A DNA stretch of 64,000 bases from Acidimicrobiaceae bacterium (GTDB lineage Bacteria; Actinomycetota; Acidimicrobiia; Acidimicrobiales; Poriferisodalaceae): NCBI GenBank assembly GCA_905182565.1, contig CAJJCB010000026.1, forward strand, positions 434,001 through 498,000, given 5' to 3'. Below are positions 53,652 to 62,791 of the stretch, one piece after another (within the stretch, counting starts at the first letter, position 1; every line of letters begins with the position of its first letter). The notes beneath the pieces were generated by a model, which was not told where the DNA came from, searched no databases, and saw only the letters and a program-made list of their open reading frames with translations. A program made the position numbers and the translations under genes.

Positions 53652-54311
53652 CTAGATACTTAGCGGAAGCTGATTGCGCGCGAACCGCTGCGACATAATC
53701 ATTAACGTTTTCCAATATTCAAAACCTGGAACCAGATCTTTAAGCGAAATTTGCTCAACGATATCTTGTGCGTCAGCGCTCCCAGCGTGATGCACACCCT
53801 TAATCTGCATTGATTCAACCTTGCCGGCCAACAACTCCAAAAATTCATCTATTCGAGCATCAAACACTGCGTCTACTTCAGTTCGTTGTAGCACATAGTC
53901 AGTTAACGGCCGATCATCTCGAAGAAGAAAAACGCTAGTGATCTCACGGTTTAGATGGCCCTCTCCGTTGTCATCAACTAAGCGCCGCGTTCCTAGGGGC
54001 ACTAAATTGTTAGGTGCTGCAGTGAACCCTAACTCCTCTTCAAGCTCACGAACTCCCTCTGCCGGTTCCTCGCCGGCAGCTAAATGTCCTGCGGCGCTGA
54101 TGTCGAACATGCGAGGAAATGCGGCTTTGAGATGGGACCGTCGCTGCAGAACAACGACTTCTTTGGAGTCTCGAATAGCTATTACCTGGCAATGAAAAAC
54201 GCGATGCCAATCTCCATCGCGGTGGACGTCGGCTCGAGATTTTGTGCCTATGACCCTGCCCATGTCATCAAGAACATCGAGCATCTCGACTCTTGTTGCA
54301 CCGTCGGTCAT
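53652..54311 (-). CDS. Nudix hydrolase, isopentenyl-diphosphate-isomerase-like (YfcD type)
   Basis: The 219-residue product has a full Nudix box in AGHLAAGEEPAEGVRELEEELGF (read across the split segments GHLAAG and EEPAEGVRELEEELG), preceded by WHRVFHCQVIAIRD, typical of the YfcD/IDI-like Nudix branch. YfcD members are usually hydrolases rather than true isopentenyl isomerases. The substrate is not known. It follows the LLM-class gene on the same strand after 15 bases, forming an operon, and is convergent with folE. Confidence 0.87.
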   Translation of the reverse strand: MTDGATRVEMLDVLDDMGRVIGTKSRADVHRDGDWHRVFHCQVIAIRDSKEVVVLQRRSHLKAAFPRMFDISAAGHLAAGEEPAEGVRELEEELGFTAAPNNLVPLGTRRLVDDNGEGHLNREITSVFLLRDDRPLTDYVLQRTEVDAVFDARIDEFLELLAGKVESMQIKGVHHAGSADAQDIVEQISLKDLVPGFEYWKTLMIMSQRFARNQLPLSI

Positions 54312-54326
54312 TGAGCGGAATTTGCT

Positions 54327-55175
54327 TTACTGCTCAAGTAGTTTCGTAAAGCTATCAAGGAGTGGTAGGACAATGTCAGCGCCTGATGGCGGGACCCAAA
54401 GGACTGCTCTTGAAACACCTGCGATTGCCAAGCTTTCAAGCACAGCAGAATCAGCAGGGCTGCCGAATTGTCCGAACTCCAAAGTGTTTGGATCCCGTCC
54501 GGCGTCTTCGGCCGCATTTCGAACTTCTTGTATCGGATCGACAAGATCATGCCTGCCTGAGATAGGCATCCATCCATCACAAAATTCGATTATGTCTTTT
54601 ATTGTTTTAGGTCCGGCGGCGCCGCCGAGAAGAACTTTTGGCCCACCCTCTTGCACAGGTTTTGGCCAGGACCAGCTTGAAGTAAAATCAAAATAATCTC
54701 CGTGGAATTCGGCTTCTTCATTATTCCATAATTCTCGGCATGCAAGCATGCTCTCTCGAACGATAGAACGACGTTCATTGTACTTAATGCCGTGGTTGGC
54801 CATTTCTTCTTTATTCCAGCCATAGCCGATCCCCAAGATAAAACGACCTTCGGAAATCAAATCAAGCGAAGCACATTCTTTGGCAAGCCACAGGGGATCA
54901 CGTTGAGCGACGAGTGTGATTCCTGTGCCTAACATAATTTTTTTAGTGACCGCAGCTGCTGCACCCAACGCGACGAATTGGTCATGGGTTCGCCAATATT
55001 CTTCTGGAAGCGGTGGTGCTCCTTCTCGGCCGCCCCATGGAGTAATACGACTGGCAGGGATATGGCTGTGCTCAGGGAACCAGAGCGACTCAAATCCCCT
55101 CTCTTCGACGGCTTGAGCTAGCTCAACCGGTTGGATTGCCTTATCGGTTGGAAACATAGCGATGCCGATTTTCAT
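54327..55175 (-). CDS. LLM-class F420-dependent oxidoreductase
   Basis: The 282-residue product has the luciferase-like TIM barrel with MKIGIAMFPTD, FPEHSHIP, TGITLVAQRDP, GRFILGIGYGWNKEE and the late GGAAGPKT segment typical of F420-dependent LLM proteins. An in-frame start 48 bases upstream is less likely; the ATG at 55175 is preceded by AAGGGG. A paralogue is at 60257, which shares the FWVPEHSHLP-type motif. It precedes the Nudix gene by 15 bases. The substrate is unknown. Confidence 0.92.
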   Translation of the reverse strand: MKIGIAMFPTDKAIQPVELAQAVEERGFESLWFPEHSHIPASRITPWGGREGAPPLPEEYWRTHDQFVALGAAAAVTKKIMLGTGITLVAQRDPLWLAKECASLDLISEGRFILGIGYGWNKEEMANHGIKYNERRSIVRESMLACRELWNNEEAEFHGDYFDFTSSWSWPKPVQEGGPKVLLGGAAGPKTIKDIIEFCDGWMPISGRHDLVDPIQEVRNAAEDAGRDPNTLEFGQFGSPADSAVLESLAIAGVSRAVLWVPPSGADIVLPLLDSFTKLLEQ

Positions 55176-55527
55176 TACATAACCCCTTTTAGTGGTCGCT
55201 TCGATACATAACTTAGTAGACAAGATATAGTCCCAGTTTGCATACTCTTAAACAAACTTAAACTGATTCGAGAGAGAAAATTTTTAAATTTACGTCTTGC
55301 GTGGGTTCGAACCGAATATTGTATTCTCCAAATAATGCCCGTCTAAAAAAATAGTGCTGGTCGAGCAAATACAAAGCAAGCTATAGAAGTTGACTATTAG
55401 TCAAGGCGTGTTGGAATGTTCAACCGCTAATTTAACGAGATTTACTCTTAGTCCTTTGAGGTTTCTGAGCATCGTGACAGACTAGTAACAACGATAGAAG
55501 TCCCGAGTAATCTATCTGGAGGCTGTA
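55176..55527. other. intergenic region with inverted repeats, 352 bases
   Basis: A divergent promoter region between the LLM gene and the ferredoxin. I see no gene; it holds the dyad at 55390-55404 and a second imperfect dyad GTTGGA...TTCAAC near 55411-55425, and a GGAGG ribosome site just before the ferredoxin. Confidence 0.5.
55390..55404. promoter_or_regulatory. perfect dyad TTGAC-TATTA-GTCAA
   Basis: TTGAC and GTCAA are exact inverted repeats around five bases. The left arm also looks like a -35 box. It lies 124 bases upstream of the ferredoxin start and may be an operator; the regulator is unknown. Confidence 0.45.
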
Positions 55528-55719
55528 ATGCGAATAGAACTAGAAATAGCAAAATGCATTGGTAGTGGGTCATGTGAGATGCTTGCCCCAAATGTCTTTG
55601 AGGTTGGAAATGATGGTCTTGCTAAATTGCTGGACGCGAGCCCCGGTAGCGATATGGAATCAGAAGTGCGTGCAGCTGAAGAAAGCTGCCCAACCCAGGC
55701 AATCAAAGTAGAGCACTAG
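55528..55719 (+). CDS. small ferredoxin with three cluster cysteines
   Basis: The 63-residue protein has three visible cysteines, in KCIGSGSCEML and ESCPTQAI, giving CxxxxxC...CP, the pattern of actinobacterial [3Fe-4S] or three-Cys [4Fe-4S] ferredoxins that often donate electrons to cytochromes P450. No P450 gene is near. A GGAGG site lies upstream of the ATG. It is alone between a divergent LLM gene and tRNA-Pro. The redox partner is unknown. Confidence 0.9.
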   Translation: MRIELEIAKCIGSGSCEMLAPNVFEVGNDGLAKLLDASPGSDMESEVRAAEESCPTQAIKVEH

Positions 55720-55779
55720 AGAAGCTTATTGATTTATCGAGTGGGATCTGGCTGTAAATCTGTAACCTTGTCACGCATT

Positions 55780-55853
55780 CGGGAAGTGGCGCAGCTTGGT
55801 AGCGCACCTGCTTTGGGAGCAGGGGGTCGAAGGTTCAAATCCTTTCTTCCCGA
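55780..55853 (+). tRNA. tRNA-Pro (TGG anticodon)
   Basis: The 74-base gene has acceptor CGGGAAG/CTTCCCG, a D arm with GGTAGCGC, anticodon loop TTTGGGA giving TGG, and a T arm with TTCAAAT. The discriminator is A. A clear hairpin terminator follows. Confidence 0.96.
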
Positions 55854-55862
55854 CGTAAACAA

Positions 55863-55900
55863 AAAGAGGATCTGTGGATTATTTCCCACAGGTCCTCTTT
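55863..55900 (+). terminator. rho-independent terminator after tRNA-Pro
   Basis: A 15-base stem (55863-55877 with 55886-55900, including one GT pair) surrounds an eight-base loop and is followed by a T-rich stretch CTTTTGTC. It ends the tRNA-Pro transcript, 10 bases after the tRNA. Confidence 0.88.
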
Positions 55901-55963
55901 CTTTTGTCTGTCTTGCCCTACCAAATTCGATTAAGTTGATTTCTGAGGAAAGAGACGCAAAAG

Positions 55964-56263
55964 ATGGACAAAAAAACGACTCAGCTGAGACGCTACGAAG
56001 TTGAAAAAGGCCGACTAACTGAACTAGCTGATTGGTTTCCTACAATTGCTGCTGTTCGCGAGAAGTATGGATTCACCATCGAATTTGCTTATGCGGATGA
56101 AGAAAGCAGTGAGTTCATATGGGCAGTTAGTTATCCAGGAAACACCGATGAGTTTGATAAAATGTTGGCTGTTTACAATGATTCACCTGAAAGAGCATCA
56201 GCTTTCGCAGGTTTCGAGTCCCCAGTGAAAAACATGCACTTGTCTTTTGTCAGCACGATTTAA
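55964..56263 (+). CDS. NIPSNAP-like dimeric alpha/beta-barrel protein
   Basis: The 99-residue protein resembles small NIPSNAP/ABM-fold proteins: TQLRRYEVEKGRLTELADWF, then AVREKYGFTIEFAYADE and FIWAVSYPGNTDEF are the typical strand-helix-strand repeats. Function in this family is largely unknown; some bind small molecules or act as monooxygenase-like proteins. It is a single gene after the terminator of tRNA-Pro. Confidence 0.75.
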   Translation: MDKKTTQLRRYEVEKGRLTELADWFPTIAAVREKYGFTIEFAYADEESSEFIWAVSYPGNTDEFDKMLAVYNDSPERASAFAGFESPVKNMHLSFVSTI

Positions 56264-56534
56264 AAAAGATTTTAATCGATTAGGGCTGAATCGGTGAAAT
56301 GTACAGAAAAGTTCGCGAAATCGTTTGGCTTGGTCTCCACGCCCGAATCATCCTGAATAGTTTGCACCTGGAGTTAGGTTCTGAGACTCGCCGGTAGACA
56401 GGCCATTTACGTAAATCGTTAGAAGCTGACAGGTTCTCTTTTTGGCTAACAATTACTTTCTTTTGGATATTGGGTTCAGTACTGTTGGGATTTAGATCTC
56501 AAAAAATTTCTGTCCGATGGAGCGTGAGTAAAGA

Positions 56535-56924
56535 ATGTCACTAGAAATGACTACATCGTTGTCTTACTTGGGTTGGGCCAGTGCACTGTGCCTCATACTT
56601 TGGCTTCCTTATGTGCTTGAGCGTGTTATGAGGCAGGGCTTGATAACTGTCTTGCAGTACAAAGACACCGACGCTGAACCAGCGGTTTGGGCGCAACGAG
56701 CGCACCGAGCACACTTAAACCTCGTTGAAAATCTAGCCCCATTCGCAGCCCTAGTGCTGATTGCAAACGTGACTGCAAAAAACGTGGCAGGTTGCGCAGC
56801 TCTGTTCTTCTGGGCGCGAGTGGTCCAAGCAATTGTTCATATTGCTGGAGTCGCATACGTGCGAACCGTGGCGTTCTTCGTTAGCTGGCTAGCTATGATA
56901 ATAATGTTCTTCTCTGTTATCTAA
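56535..56924 (+). CDS. MAPEG-family membrane protein
   Basis: The 129-residue protein has four predicted membrane segments and the MAPEG motif region RAHRAHLNLVENLAPFAALV with the conserved Asn-Leu-x-Glu. MAPEG proteins are membrane-associated, glutathione- or thiol-linked enzymes in eukaryotes; the role in bacteria is poorly defined. It is not in an operon: the next gene is convergent. Other features are a short start signal and normal length. Confidence 0.9.
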   Translation: MSLEMTTSLSYLGWASALCLILWLPYVLERVMRQGLITVLQYKDTDAEPAVWAQRAHRAHLNLVENLAPFAALVLIANVTAKNVAGCAALFFWARVVQAIVHIAGVAYVRTVAFFVSWLAMIIMFFSVI

Positions 56925-56974
56925 AGCGTGAATTGCAGAGGCGTTGTTGCGCCACCGGTACGAAGCACTTTTAG

Positions 56975-57457
56975 TCAAGTCAGTTTCGTAAGTAAGTCTG
57001 TGACTATTTTGTCGCTCGAGCTAATGGCTGTTTGAAGATCAGCTGAAATTTTGGCCGTGTCTATCCATGCGTCAGCACGTATATCCCACGACGAAGTGCC
57101 ATCACTTATGGTTCCAGACCACCGCGCCTCAATATCATTTCTGATGGGAGTACAAGAAAAATTGTCATAAACCGTTGTGTTCATGTCTGCAACACAATGA
57201 TGTTTAAGCACTTGCTCAAATGCAGCCCGAGATATACGAGCCGGATCGTGTGAAAGTAAATAAGGTCGTAGAACATCGAATAAGCCATGAGGAGACAAAA
57301 TGTTCACTGCTCCCTTGGATAGCAGGACAGCTGTTTCATCTTGGCTAGAAGAATGACCGGCGATCAAGCTACTGAGTCCTCGACCGCTAGCTAACTTAGC
57401 AATGATCAATGAAGCAGGCCCACTTCCGGTAATCAAGAGGGGGGTATCGATAAGCAT
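56975..57457 (-). CDS. Rossmann-like protein of unknown function coupled to cyclase
   Basis: The 160-residue product starts DTPLLITGSGPASLIIAKLASG, resembling an FAD/NAD(P)-binding Rossmann motif (GxGxxS), but is too short for a complete flavoprotein, so it may be a degenerate or truncated remnant, or a small carrier. I do not recognise a family for the rest (SPHGLFDVLRPYLLSHDPARI). ATG at 57457 (GTG at 57460 as alternative) lies six bases after the cyclase stop, so co-transcription is very likely. Confidence 0.55.
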   Translation of the reverse strand: MLIDTPLLITGSGPASLIIAKLASGRGLSSLIAGHSSSQDETAVLLSKGAVNILSPHGLFDVLRPYLLSHDPARISRAAFEQVLKHHCVADMNTTVYDNFSCTPIRNDIEARWSGTISDGTSSWDIRADAWIDTAKISADLQTAISSSDKIVTDLLTKLT

Positions 57458-57463
57458 CACTAA

Positions 57464-58420
57464 TTAAAAAATTGCCAGAGGATTCACAGGGCTTCCAGTA
57501 ACACCTTGAAATCGAATAGGCGCTAAAGCGAAATTGAATTCCCAACGCCCAAGCTCAGCGCATGTAGCTGATAAATCTTCCAGTTGGCAGTTATCGATTA
57601 GCCATAAACCCATTGCAACAATCCCAACCATGTGAATCGGCATGCTCACCTGGCGGTAACCGGAGGGAGTCGGATCTTGTGCGACGTCTGAGCCGATCAT
57701 GGAAACCTGACGTTCTTGCAGCCATGGTAAACAAGCAGCCTGATATCCAGACCGAGGTTTGTTGGCGTTATAGTTACGTTTTTCTCTAATTCTGGCGCCT
57801 CCTTCCCCGGTGCGTACAAGTAAAACATCCCCGGCTTCGACTTTTATACCGGCTGCGTCTTCAGCTGCCTCGAGGTCTTCAGGATATATGTGCTGGTCAG
57901 GGGCAAGAACATCAACGCCTTTCAGTCTCGGAATGTCGAGTAGAACACCTCGAGTTGTGATTCCGTCAGACACTGACAACACATCGTGTTTAAGAGCACC
58001 CTGACGATCTGAAACTAGAGATGCCGGGGCGCCACCGTACATTTTTCCATCCCAAAACAGATGGGCTAGAGAATCAAGGTGAGTCACATCCAGCCCATGG
58101 AAAACCATCCCGATGAACTCTTGAGCGCCACCCGCTCGACCTCCATCGAATAAGCCCTTGCGGCCCTCGTCATCCAAACCTAAGCCGGTGGAAAGCATGT
58201 ATCGCTGAGATTCCGCAGTAGCGCCAGGTTGACGACCGGTCCGAATATCCCAACTGCAGGAAACCGATCTGCCCTCGCGAACTAATCCAGCAGCCGACAC
58301 TCGTTTCTCTGGCGTGAGGTGATTGAGCGTTCCCAGCAGGTCATCATCACCCCAACGATCCCAATTGCAAAGTTCGTCCATCCAGCTAAGGACTTTCTCT
58401 TCTGATGGTGCTATCGGCAT
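57464..58420 (-). CDS. cyclase family protein (kynurenine-formamidase fold)
   Basis: The 318-residue product belongs to the metal-dependent 'cyclase' family (PF04199 type), which includes bacterial kynurenine formamidase. The metal motif is visible in GLDVTHLDSLAHLFWDG (H-x-D...H) and the neighbourhood TGEGGARIREKRNYN is typical. It could hydrolyse N-formylkynurenine or another cyclic or amide substrate. A kynureninase is present 13 kb away, but this gene is not in its operon. It is followed six bases later by a Rossmann-like small gene. Confidence 0.87.
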   Translation of the reverse strand: MPIAPSEEKVLSWMDELCNWDRWGDDDLLGTLNHLTPEKRVSAAGLVREGRSVSCSWDIRTGRQPGATAESQRYMLSTGLGLDDEGRKGLFDGGRAGGAQEFIGMVFHGLDVTHLDSLAHLFWDGKMYGGAPASLVSDRQGALKHDVLSVSDGITTRGVLLDIPRLKGVDVLAPDQHIYPEDLEAAEDAAGIKVEAGDVLLVRTGEGGARIREKRNYNANKPRSGYQAACLPWLQERQVSMIGSDVAQDPTPSGYRQVSMPIHMVGIVAMGLWLIDNCQLEDLSATCAELGRWEFNFALAPIRFQGVTGSPVNPLAIF

Positions 58421-58529
58421 CTGGTTTCCCCTATTCAGATATGTCTAGAAGACTACTAGCGCCGAAACAATCGATGTTGAGTAACTGAAATCGCCTAACC
58501 TAGTCGTAACGGGACTCAAGGGGGAACAT

Positions 58530-60260
58530 ATGCATGAGTTGGTAATTCGAAATGGGTTAGTCGTAGACGGAACAGGTAGCAAAGCTAGAAAAGCTGATAT
58601 AGCAATCGATAGCGGTGTGATTACCAAAGTAGGAACTATCGAGGCAGGTGGAGTCAAAGAAATTGATGCCTCGGGAAAGCTTGTAACCCCGGGGTTTGTC
58701 GATATCCACACTCACTACGATGGCCAAGTTATATGGGACCCCGAGGTAACTCCTTCGTCTTGGCACGGAGTAACAACTATTGTTATGGGAAATTGTGGTG
58801 TCGGTTTCGCTCCGGTGAAGCCAGATAAACATGAATTTTTGATTAGCGTAATGGAAGGAGTGGAAGACATACCTGGCGCAGCTCTTGCCGAAGGTGTTTC
58901 ATTCGACTGGGAAACATTCCCGCAATACCTTGATGCAGTTGAGGCCATACCTCACACAATCGACATTGGCGCTCAAATGCCACATTCAGCGTTACGCGTG
59001 TATGTCATGGGTGACCGTGGAAGAGATCACGATGAGGATGCGACGGAATCAGAAATTCAGGAAATGCGACGGCTCACTGAAGAAGCTCTTGACGCAGGTG
59101 CTCTCGGATTTACTACTTCTCGCACAATCAATCACAGGGATCGAGATGGAAACCAAATTCCGACGTTGACCAGCGCTCCTACCGAGTTATGGGGAATCAG
59201 TCAGGCAATGGCAGCGCGTGCGTCTGGCCATATGGAAATAGTTTCCGACTTCCAAGACTTGGACAAAGAATTTGAGATTTTTCGAGGGATGATTGATGGG
59301 GGAGGAGCCCCACTCTCTGTCTTAGTCTCCCAAGATGATCGTGCCCCAGAAAGGTGGCGCGAAGTACTTCAGCGAATTAAAGATGCCCGAGCAGAAGGGT
59401 ATGATATAACCGCACAAATCGCAGCGCGACCGATCACTTTGTTGCTCGGATTGCAAAGTTCAATGCACCCTTTCATAACCTGCCCGACGTACAGAAAGGA
59501 ACTTGCCCAGCTTGATCTCGATGCCCGAGTTAGTCGCATGAGGGAGCCGGAAATTCGGGAGACTTTGATCAAAGAACATGCGAGCCGAACGCGAGGAATG
59601 TCTGGCATGATCGCGCAAAGTTTCCACAAGATGTTTCCTCTAGGAGACCCCCCTGAATATGAGCCTATGCCTGAAGACAGCATCTCAGAGATGGCCAAAA
59701 CAGCTCAACGCGAACCAGTCGAATTAGCTTATGACATGTTGCTTGAACGCGAAGGTCGCGAACTCATGCTGTTCCCACTAGCTAACTTCTCTGAAGGAAA
59801 TCATGATGTGTTAAGAGAAATGAACTTGGCGGAGGGAACCCTCCCAGGGTTAAGCGATGGTGGCGCTCATTGTGGGGTAATTTGCGATGCGAGCTTCCCA
59901 ACCTACATGCTCACTCATTGGGCACGTGATCGTCGCAGAGGAGAGAAACTACCTCTCGAATACGTAGTGCAAAGACAAACCAGAGACACTGCGCGACAAG
60001 TAGGGCTCAACGATAGAGGCACCTTGGAAGCAGGAATGATGGGCGATGTCAACGTGATCGATTTTGAAGAACTTTCACTCAGACCGCCTGAAATGGTTTA
60101 CGATCTTCCAGCTGGCGGCCGACGACTAGTTCAGCGGGCAACTGGCTATGTCGCAACGGTCAAGAAAGGCGAGGTCATTTTCGCCGATGGTCAACCAACG
60201 GGTCACAGACCTGGTCAACTTATTCGAGGACCAAAAGCTCAAAAAGGATCAGGATCTTGA
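58530..60260 (+). CDS. N-acyl-D-amino-acid deacylase-like amidohydrolase
   Basis: The 576-residue product is an amidohydrolase-superfamily D-aminoacylase. The N-terminal [15 protein letters not shown] motif supplies H-x-H metal ligands, NCGVGFAP carries the family's metal Cys, HMEIVSDF and the late [10 protein letters not shown] carry the His and Asp. The beta-sandwich parts ([15 protein letters not shown] at the start, [13 protein letters not shown] near the end) are typical. It would release a D-amino acid and a carboxylate from an N-acyl-D-amino acid. Its stop overlaps the LLM gene start. Confidence 0.9.
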   Translation: MHELVIRNGLVVDGTGSKARKADIAIDSGVITKVGTIEAGGVKEIDASGKLVTPGFVDIHTHYDGQVIWDPEVTPSSWHGVTTIVMGNCGVGFAPVKPDKHEFLISVMEGVEDIPGAALAEGVSFDWETFPQYLDAVEAIPHTIDIGAQMPHSALRVYVMGDRGRDHDEDATESEIQEMRRLTEEALDAGALGFTTSRTINHRDRDGNQIPTLTSAPTELWGISQAMAARASGHMEIVSDFQDLDKEFEIFRGMIDGGGAPLSVLVSQDDRAPERWREVLQRIKDARAEGYDITAQIAARPITLLLGLQSSMHPFITCPTYRKELAQLDLDARVSRMREPEIRETLIKEHASRTRGMSGMIAQSFHKMFPLGDPPEYEPMPEDSISEMAKTAQREPVELAYDMLLEREGRELMLFPLANFSEGNHDVLREMNLAEGTLPGLSDGGAHCGVICDASFPTYMLTHWARDRRRGEKLPLEYVVQRQTRDTARQVGLNDRGTLEAGMMGDVNVIDFEELSLRPPEMVYDLPAGGRRLVQRATGYVATVKKGEVIFADGQPTGHRPGQLIRGPKAQKGSGS

Positions 60261-61138
60261 AAATCGGATATCTAGGCCTTAACCACATAGGGTGCATATC
60301 GCCGGGGACAATGGCCAAAGAACTAGAGGATCGTGGCTTTGACAGCTTTTGGGTTCCAGAGCATAGCCATCTACCCGTAGCGCTGGAGTCTCAATACCCT
60401 GGCGGCGAAGATTTACCTAGTGGCTACGCTCATATGATGGACCCGTTCGTCTCATTGGCGATGGCATCGGAAGCTACGTCAACTATTAAACTTGCAACAG
60501 GTATATGCCTGGTTCTTGAGCATGAAGTTTTAGATTTAGCGAACACGGTCGCGACTCTTGATGCGCTTTCTGGGGGTCGAGTAATATTGGGAATTGGTGT
60601 TGGCTGGAATGCCGAAGAACTCGCTAATTCCAGGCCGGATGTGCCATTCAAAAAAAGATTCTCTGCAACAAGAGACCGAGTCGGCGCTCTCAGAGCAGCT
60701 TGGACCCAAGACGAAGCAAGCTATTCAAGCCATTATGACAACTTCCAACCATCTTTCATTTACCCTAAACCCCATAATGGGCTCGTTCCGATTGCCATGG
60801 GACAAGCGGGTCCTGTGGGAATCAAACACTCGGCTGAATATGCCGACGAATGGTGCCCGATTGATATCTCTCTAGTTGGGGTTAGCGGCGAACAGTCGGT
60901 AGAAGGAGGAATAGCGCTGTTCCATCGCGAACTAGAAGCAGTAGGTCGCGATCCAAAGTCGGTGCCAATATCCCTCTTCACTTGGACGCGACCTAAAAAA
61001 GAGCGTTTGGAGCAACTTGAAAAACTAGGGGTACATCGGCTTGTGTTAACACCTCCCTCGATGCGTCGTGAAGATGATGACCAGTCGCTCAAGTTTCTAG
61101 ATGAATGCGAATCGGTTCTCGAAGAATTTAGAACATAA
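60257..61138 (+). CDS. LLM-class F420-dependent oxidoreductase
   Basis: The 293-residue protein resembles the LLM protein at 54327 (FWVPEHSHLP, GRVILGIGVGWNAEEL, MGQAGPVGIK). The start is TTG at 60257, overlapping the D-aminoacylase stop by two bases (TTGA), so the two are translationally coupled. The pair suggests an F420-dependent step in the same catabolic route as the deacylase, but the substrate is unknown. Barrel motifs and length are typical. Confidence 0.92.
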   Translation: MKIGYLGLNHIGCISPGTMAKELEDRGFDSFWVPEHSHLPVALESQYPGGEDLPSGYAHMMDPFVSLAMASEATSTIKLATGICLVLEHEVLDLANTVATLDALSGGRVILGIGVGWNAEELANSRPDVPFKKRFSATRDRVGALRAAWTQDEASYSSHYDNFQPSFIYPKPHNGLVPIAMGQAGPVGIKHSAEYADEWCPIDISLVGVSGEQSVEGGIALFHRELEAVGRDPKSVPISLFTWTRPKKERLEQLEKLGVHRLVLTPPSMRREDDDQSLKFLDECESVLEEFRT

Positions 61139-61424
61139 GTCAGCGATCCGATACAAACTTTCCGTGATCAAGCTCGAGAATAATGGTCGGCGTCTTGGAA
61201 TAAGCAGATGACGTTCAAATCTACAACGTCACAAACCTGAATTATATGAAGGAATGCAGACTAGTCGCCGACTCCTCCGTCACTTGCCGAATGAGGATGA
61301 ATACACGCTCCCCATGGGCGTGGTTCATCCGAACGCTCATAGGCCAGCGCCACTAACTAAAAACGAATTACTCTAGGGTTCACAAGTGTGCTCAATCAAA
61401 ATCATTGAAGTTCTGGACGTGAAA

Positions 61425-62378
61425 ATGAAATCCTACAAAAACCAAATAGCTGTGGTCACCGGTGGCGGCACCGGAATGGGGCGAGAACTAGTATTGCAAT
61501 TAGCCCAAGAAGGGTGCCACATAGCGATGTGCGACGTGAACCTCGAAAAAATGGCTGAGACTAAGAAGCTTGCGAAAGAGCAGGCTTCTTCGGACGTCCG
61601 AATCTCCTCACACATTTGTGATGTTTCTGACGAAGCTGACATGTTGGGTTTCCGAGATGAAGTAGCTGATCAGCATCAAACAGACAACGTGAATTTGCTA
61701 TTCAACAACGCAGGCATCGGTGGTGGTGGAAGCATCGTCACCGACGAGAACAGAATGGAATGGGAACGAACCTTCGATATTTGTTGGTATGGCGTCTACT
61801 TTGGTACTCGAGCATTCCTGCCGATGCTAAAAAATAGCACTAGTGGAGCAATCGTAAACACAAGTAGTATCAACGGATTTTGGGCAACGGTTGGCTCTAA
61901 GATGCCTCATACTGCTTATTGCGCTGCGAAATTCGCCGTTAAAGGATTTACAGAAGCTCTCAATATCGACCTCAGACTCCACGCTCCTCACGTTCTGGCG
62001 CACGTCGTTATGCCCGGGCACATCGGAACTTCAATAGCGTTGAACACCACAGAAATGCACGGAGGGCCAGATATCGAAGGCGTCAGAAAAATACTTGGTG
62101 AAAGAGGAGCAGAAATCAGTTCAATGTCAGATGCAGATATTGAATCTCGAGTAACCAACAATGGTATTAGGTTCCGAGACAACGCACCGACTACCGCAGC
62201 GGAAGCTGCAACAATAATCATTGAAGGCGTGCGCAGCGGCCAGTGGCGAATCCTTGTGGGCGAAGACGCAGAAATTATTGATCAACTTGTTCGAGAGGAC
62301 CCGGAATCAGCTTATGAGCCTGAGTTCATGCGCCGTGTCATCGATCACGGACACCTAGGCGGATTAAATCGAAGCTAG
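61425..62378 (+). CDS. SDR-family oxidoreductase
   Basis: This 317-residue short-chain dehydrogenase has the NAD(P) motif VTGGGTGMGREL, the NNAGIGGGG motif, the catalytic Ser in VNTSSINGF and Tyr/Lys in YCAAKFAVKG. It is longer than most SDRs at the C-terminus (REDPESAYEPEFMRRVIDHGHLGG). The open frame extends to 61386; I start at MKSYKNQIAVVTGG, with no strong ribosome site. It is preceded by a 286-base intergenic stretch and followed by tRNA-Gly. Confidence 0.88.
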   Translation: MKSYKNQIAVVTGGGTGMGRELVLQLAQEGCHIAMCDVNLEKMAETKKLAKEQASSDVRISSHICDVSDEADMLGFRDEVADQHQTDNVNLLFNNAGIGGGGSIVTDENRMEWERTFDICWYGVYFGTRAFLPMLKNSTSGAIVNTSSINGFWATVGSKMPHTAYCAAKFAVKGFTEALNIDLRLHAPHVLAHVVMPGHIGTSIALNTTEMHGGPDIEGVRKILGERGAEISSMSDADIESRVTNNGIRFRDNAPTTAAEAATIIIEGVRSGQWRILVGEDAEIIDQLVREDPESAYEPEFMRRVIDHGHLGGLNRS

Positions 62379-62433
62379 CTAGTTCAGAGTGATCGCTTTT
62401 AGGACTCTCTTTTTGGTAAGGTTTAAATAATAC

Positions 62434-62505
62434 GCGGGCGTAGTTCAATGGCTAGAATTCCAGCCTTCCAAGCTGATGATGCGAGTTCGATTCTCGTCGC
62501 CCGCT
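62434..62505 (+). tRNA. tRNA-Gly (TCC anticodon)
   Basis: The 72-base sequence folds with acceptor GCGGGCG/CGCCCGC, a D arm with AATGGCTAGAAT, anticodon loop CTTCCAA giving TCC, and a T arm with TTCGATT. The discriminator is T. CCA is not encoded. Confidence 0.95.
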
Positions 62506-62791
62506 CTCTTCTAAATGTAATTGGACGCGTTCGGGACTTAGTTCCGTATCAATTGAGTTGTTTGAAGTCGTGAAAATGAGATGGCGTGTAAAGCAAATTG
62601 CTGCTTTTGTGCACTCTCACGGCTGAAAACCTTAGATAAGTTCATTAATAATTTCTTAATCGCATTGGAAGACAGAAGAGCTAATTACTTGGATGTTAAG
62701 GAATTTTTTTGCGATTGATGCGAAGAAGAGATGCGCGACTGTGGCTTTGACTGAGGGACGTGACCACGAATACGGCTAGACTCGCGATCTT

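Noticed and set aside
61254-61376. 41-codon open frame (MQTSRRLLRH...) in the gap before the SDR gene
   Set aside because: There is an AAGGA directly touching the ATG, with no spacing, and no family resemblance; too short to support.
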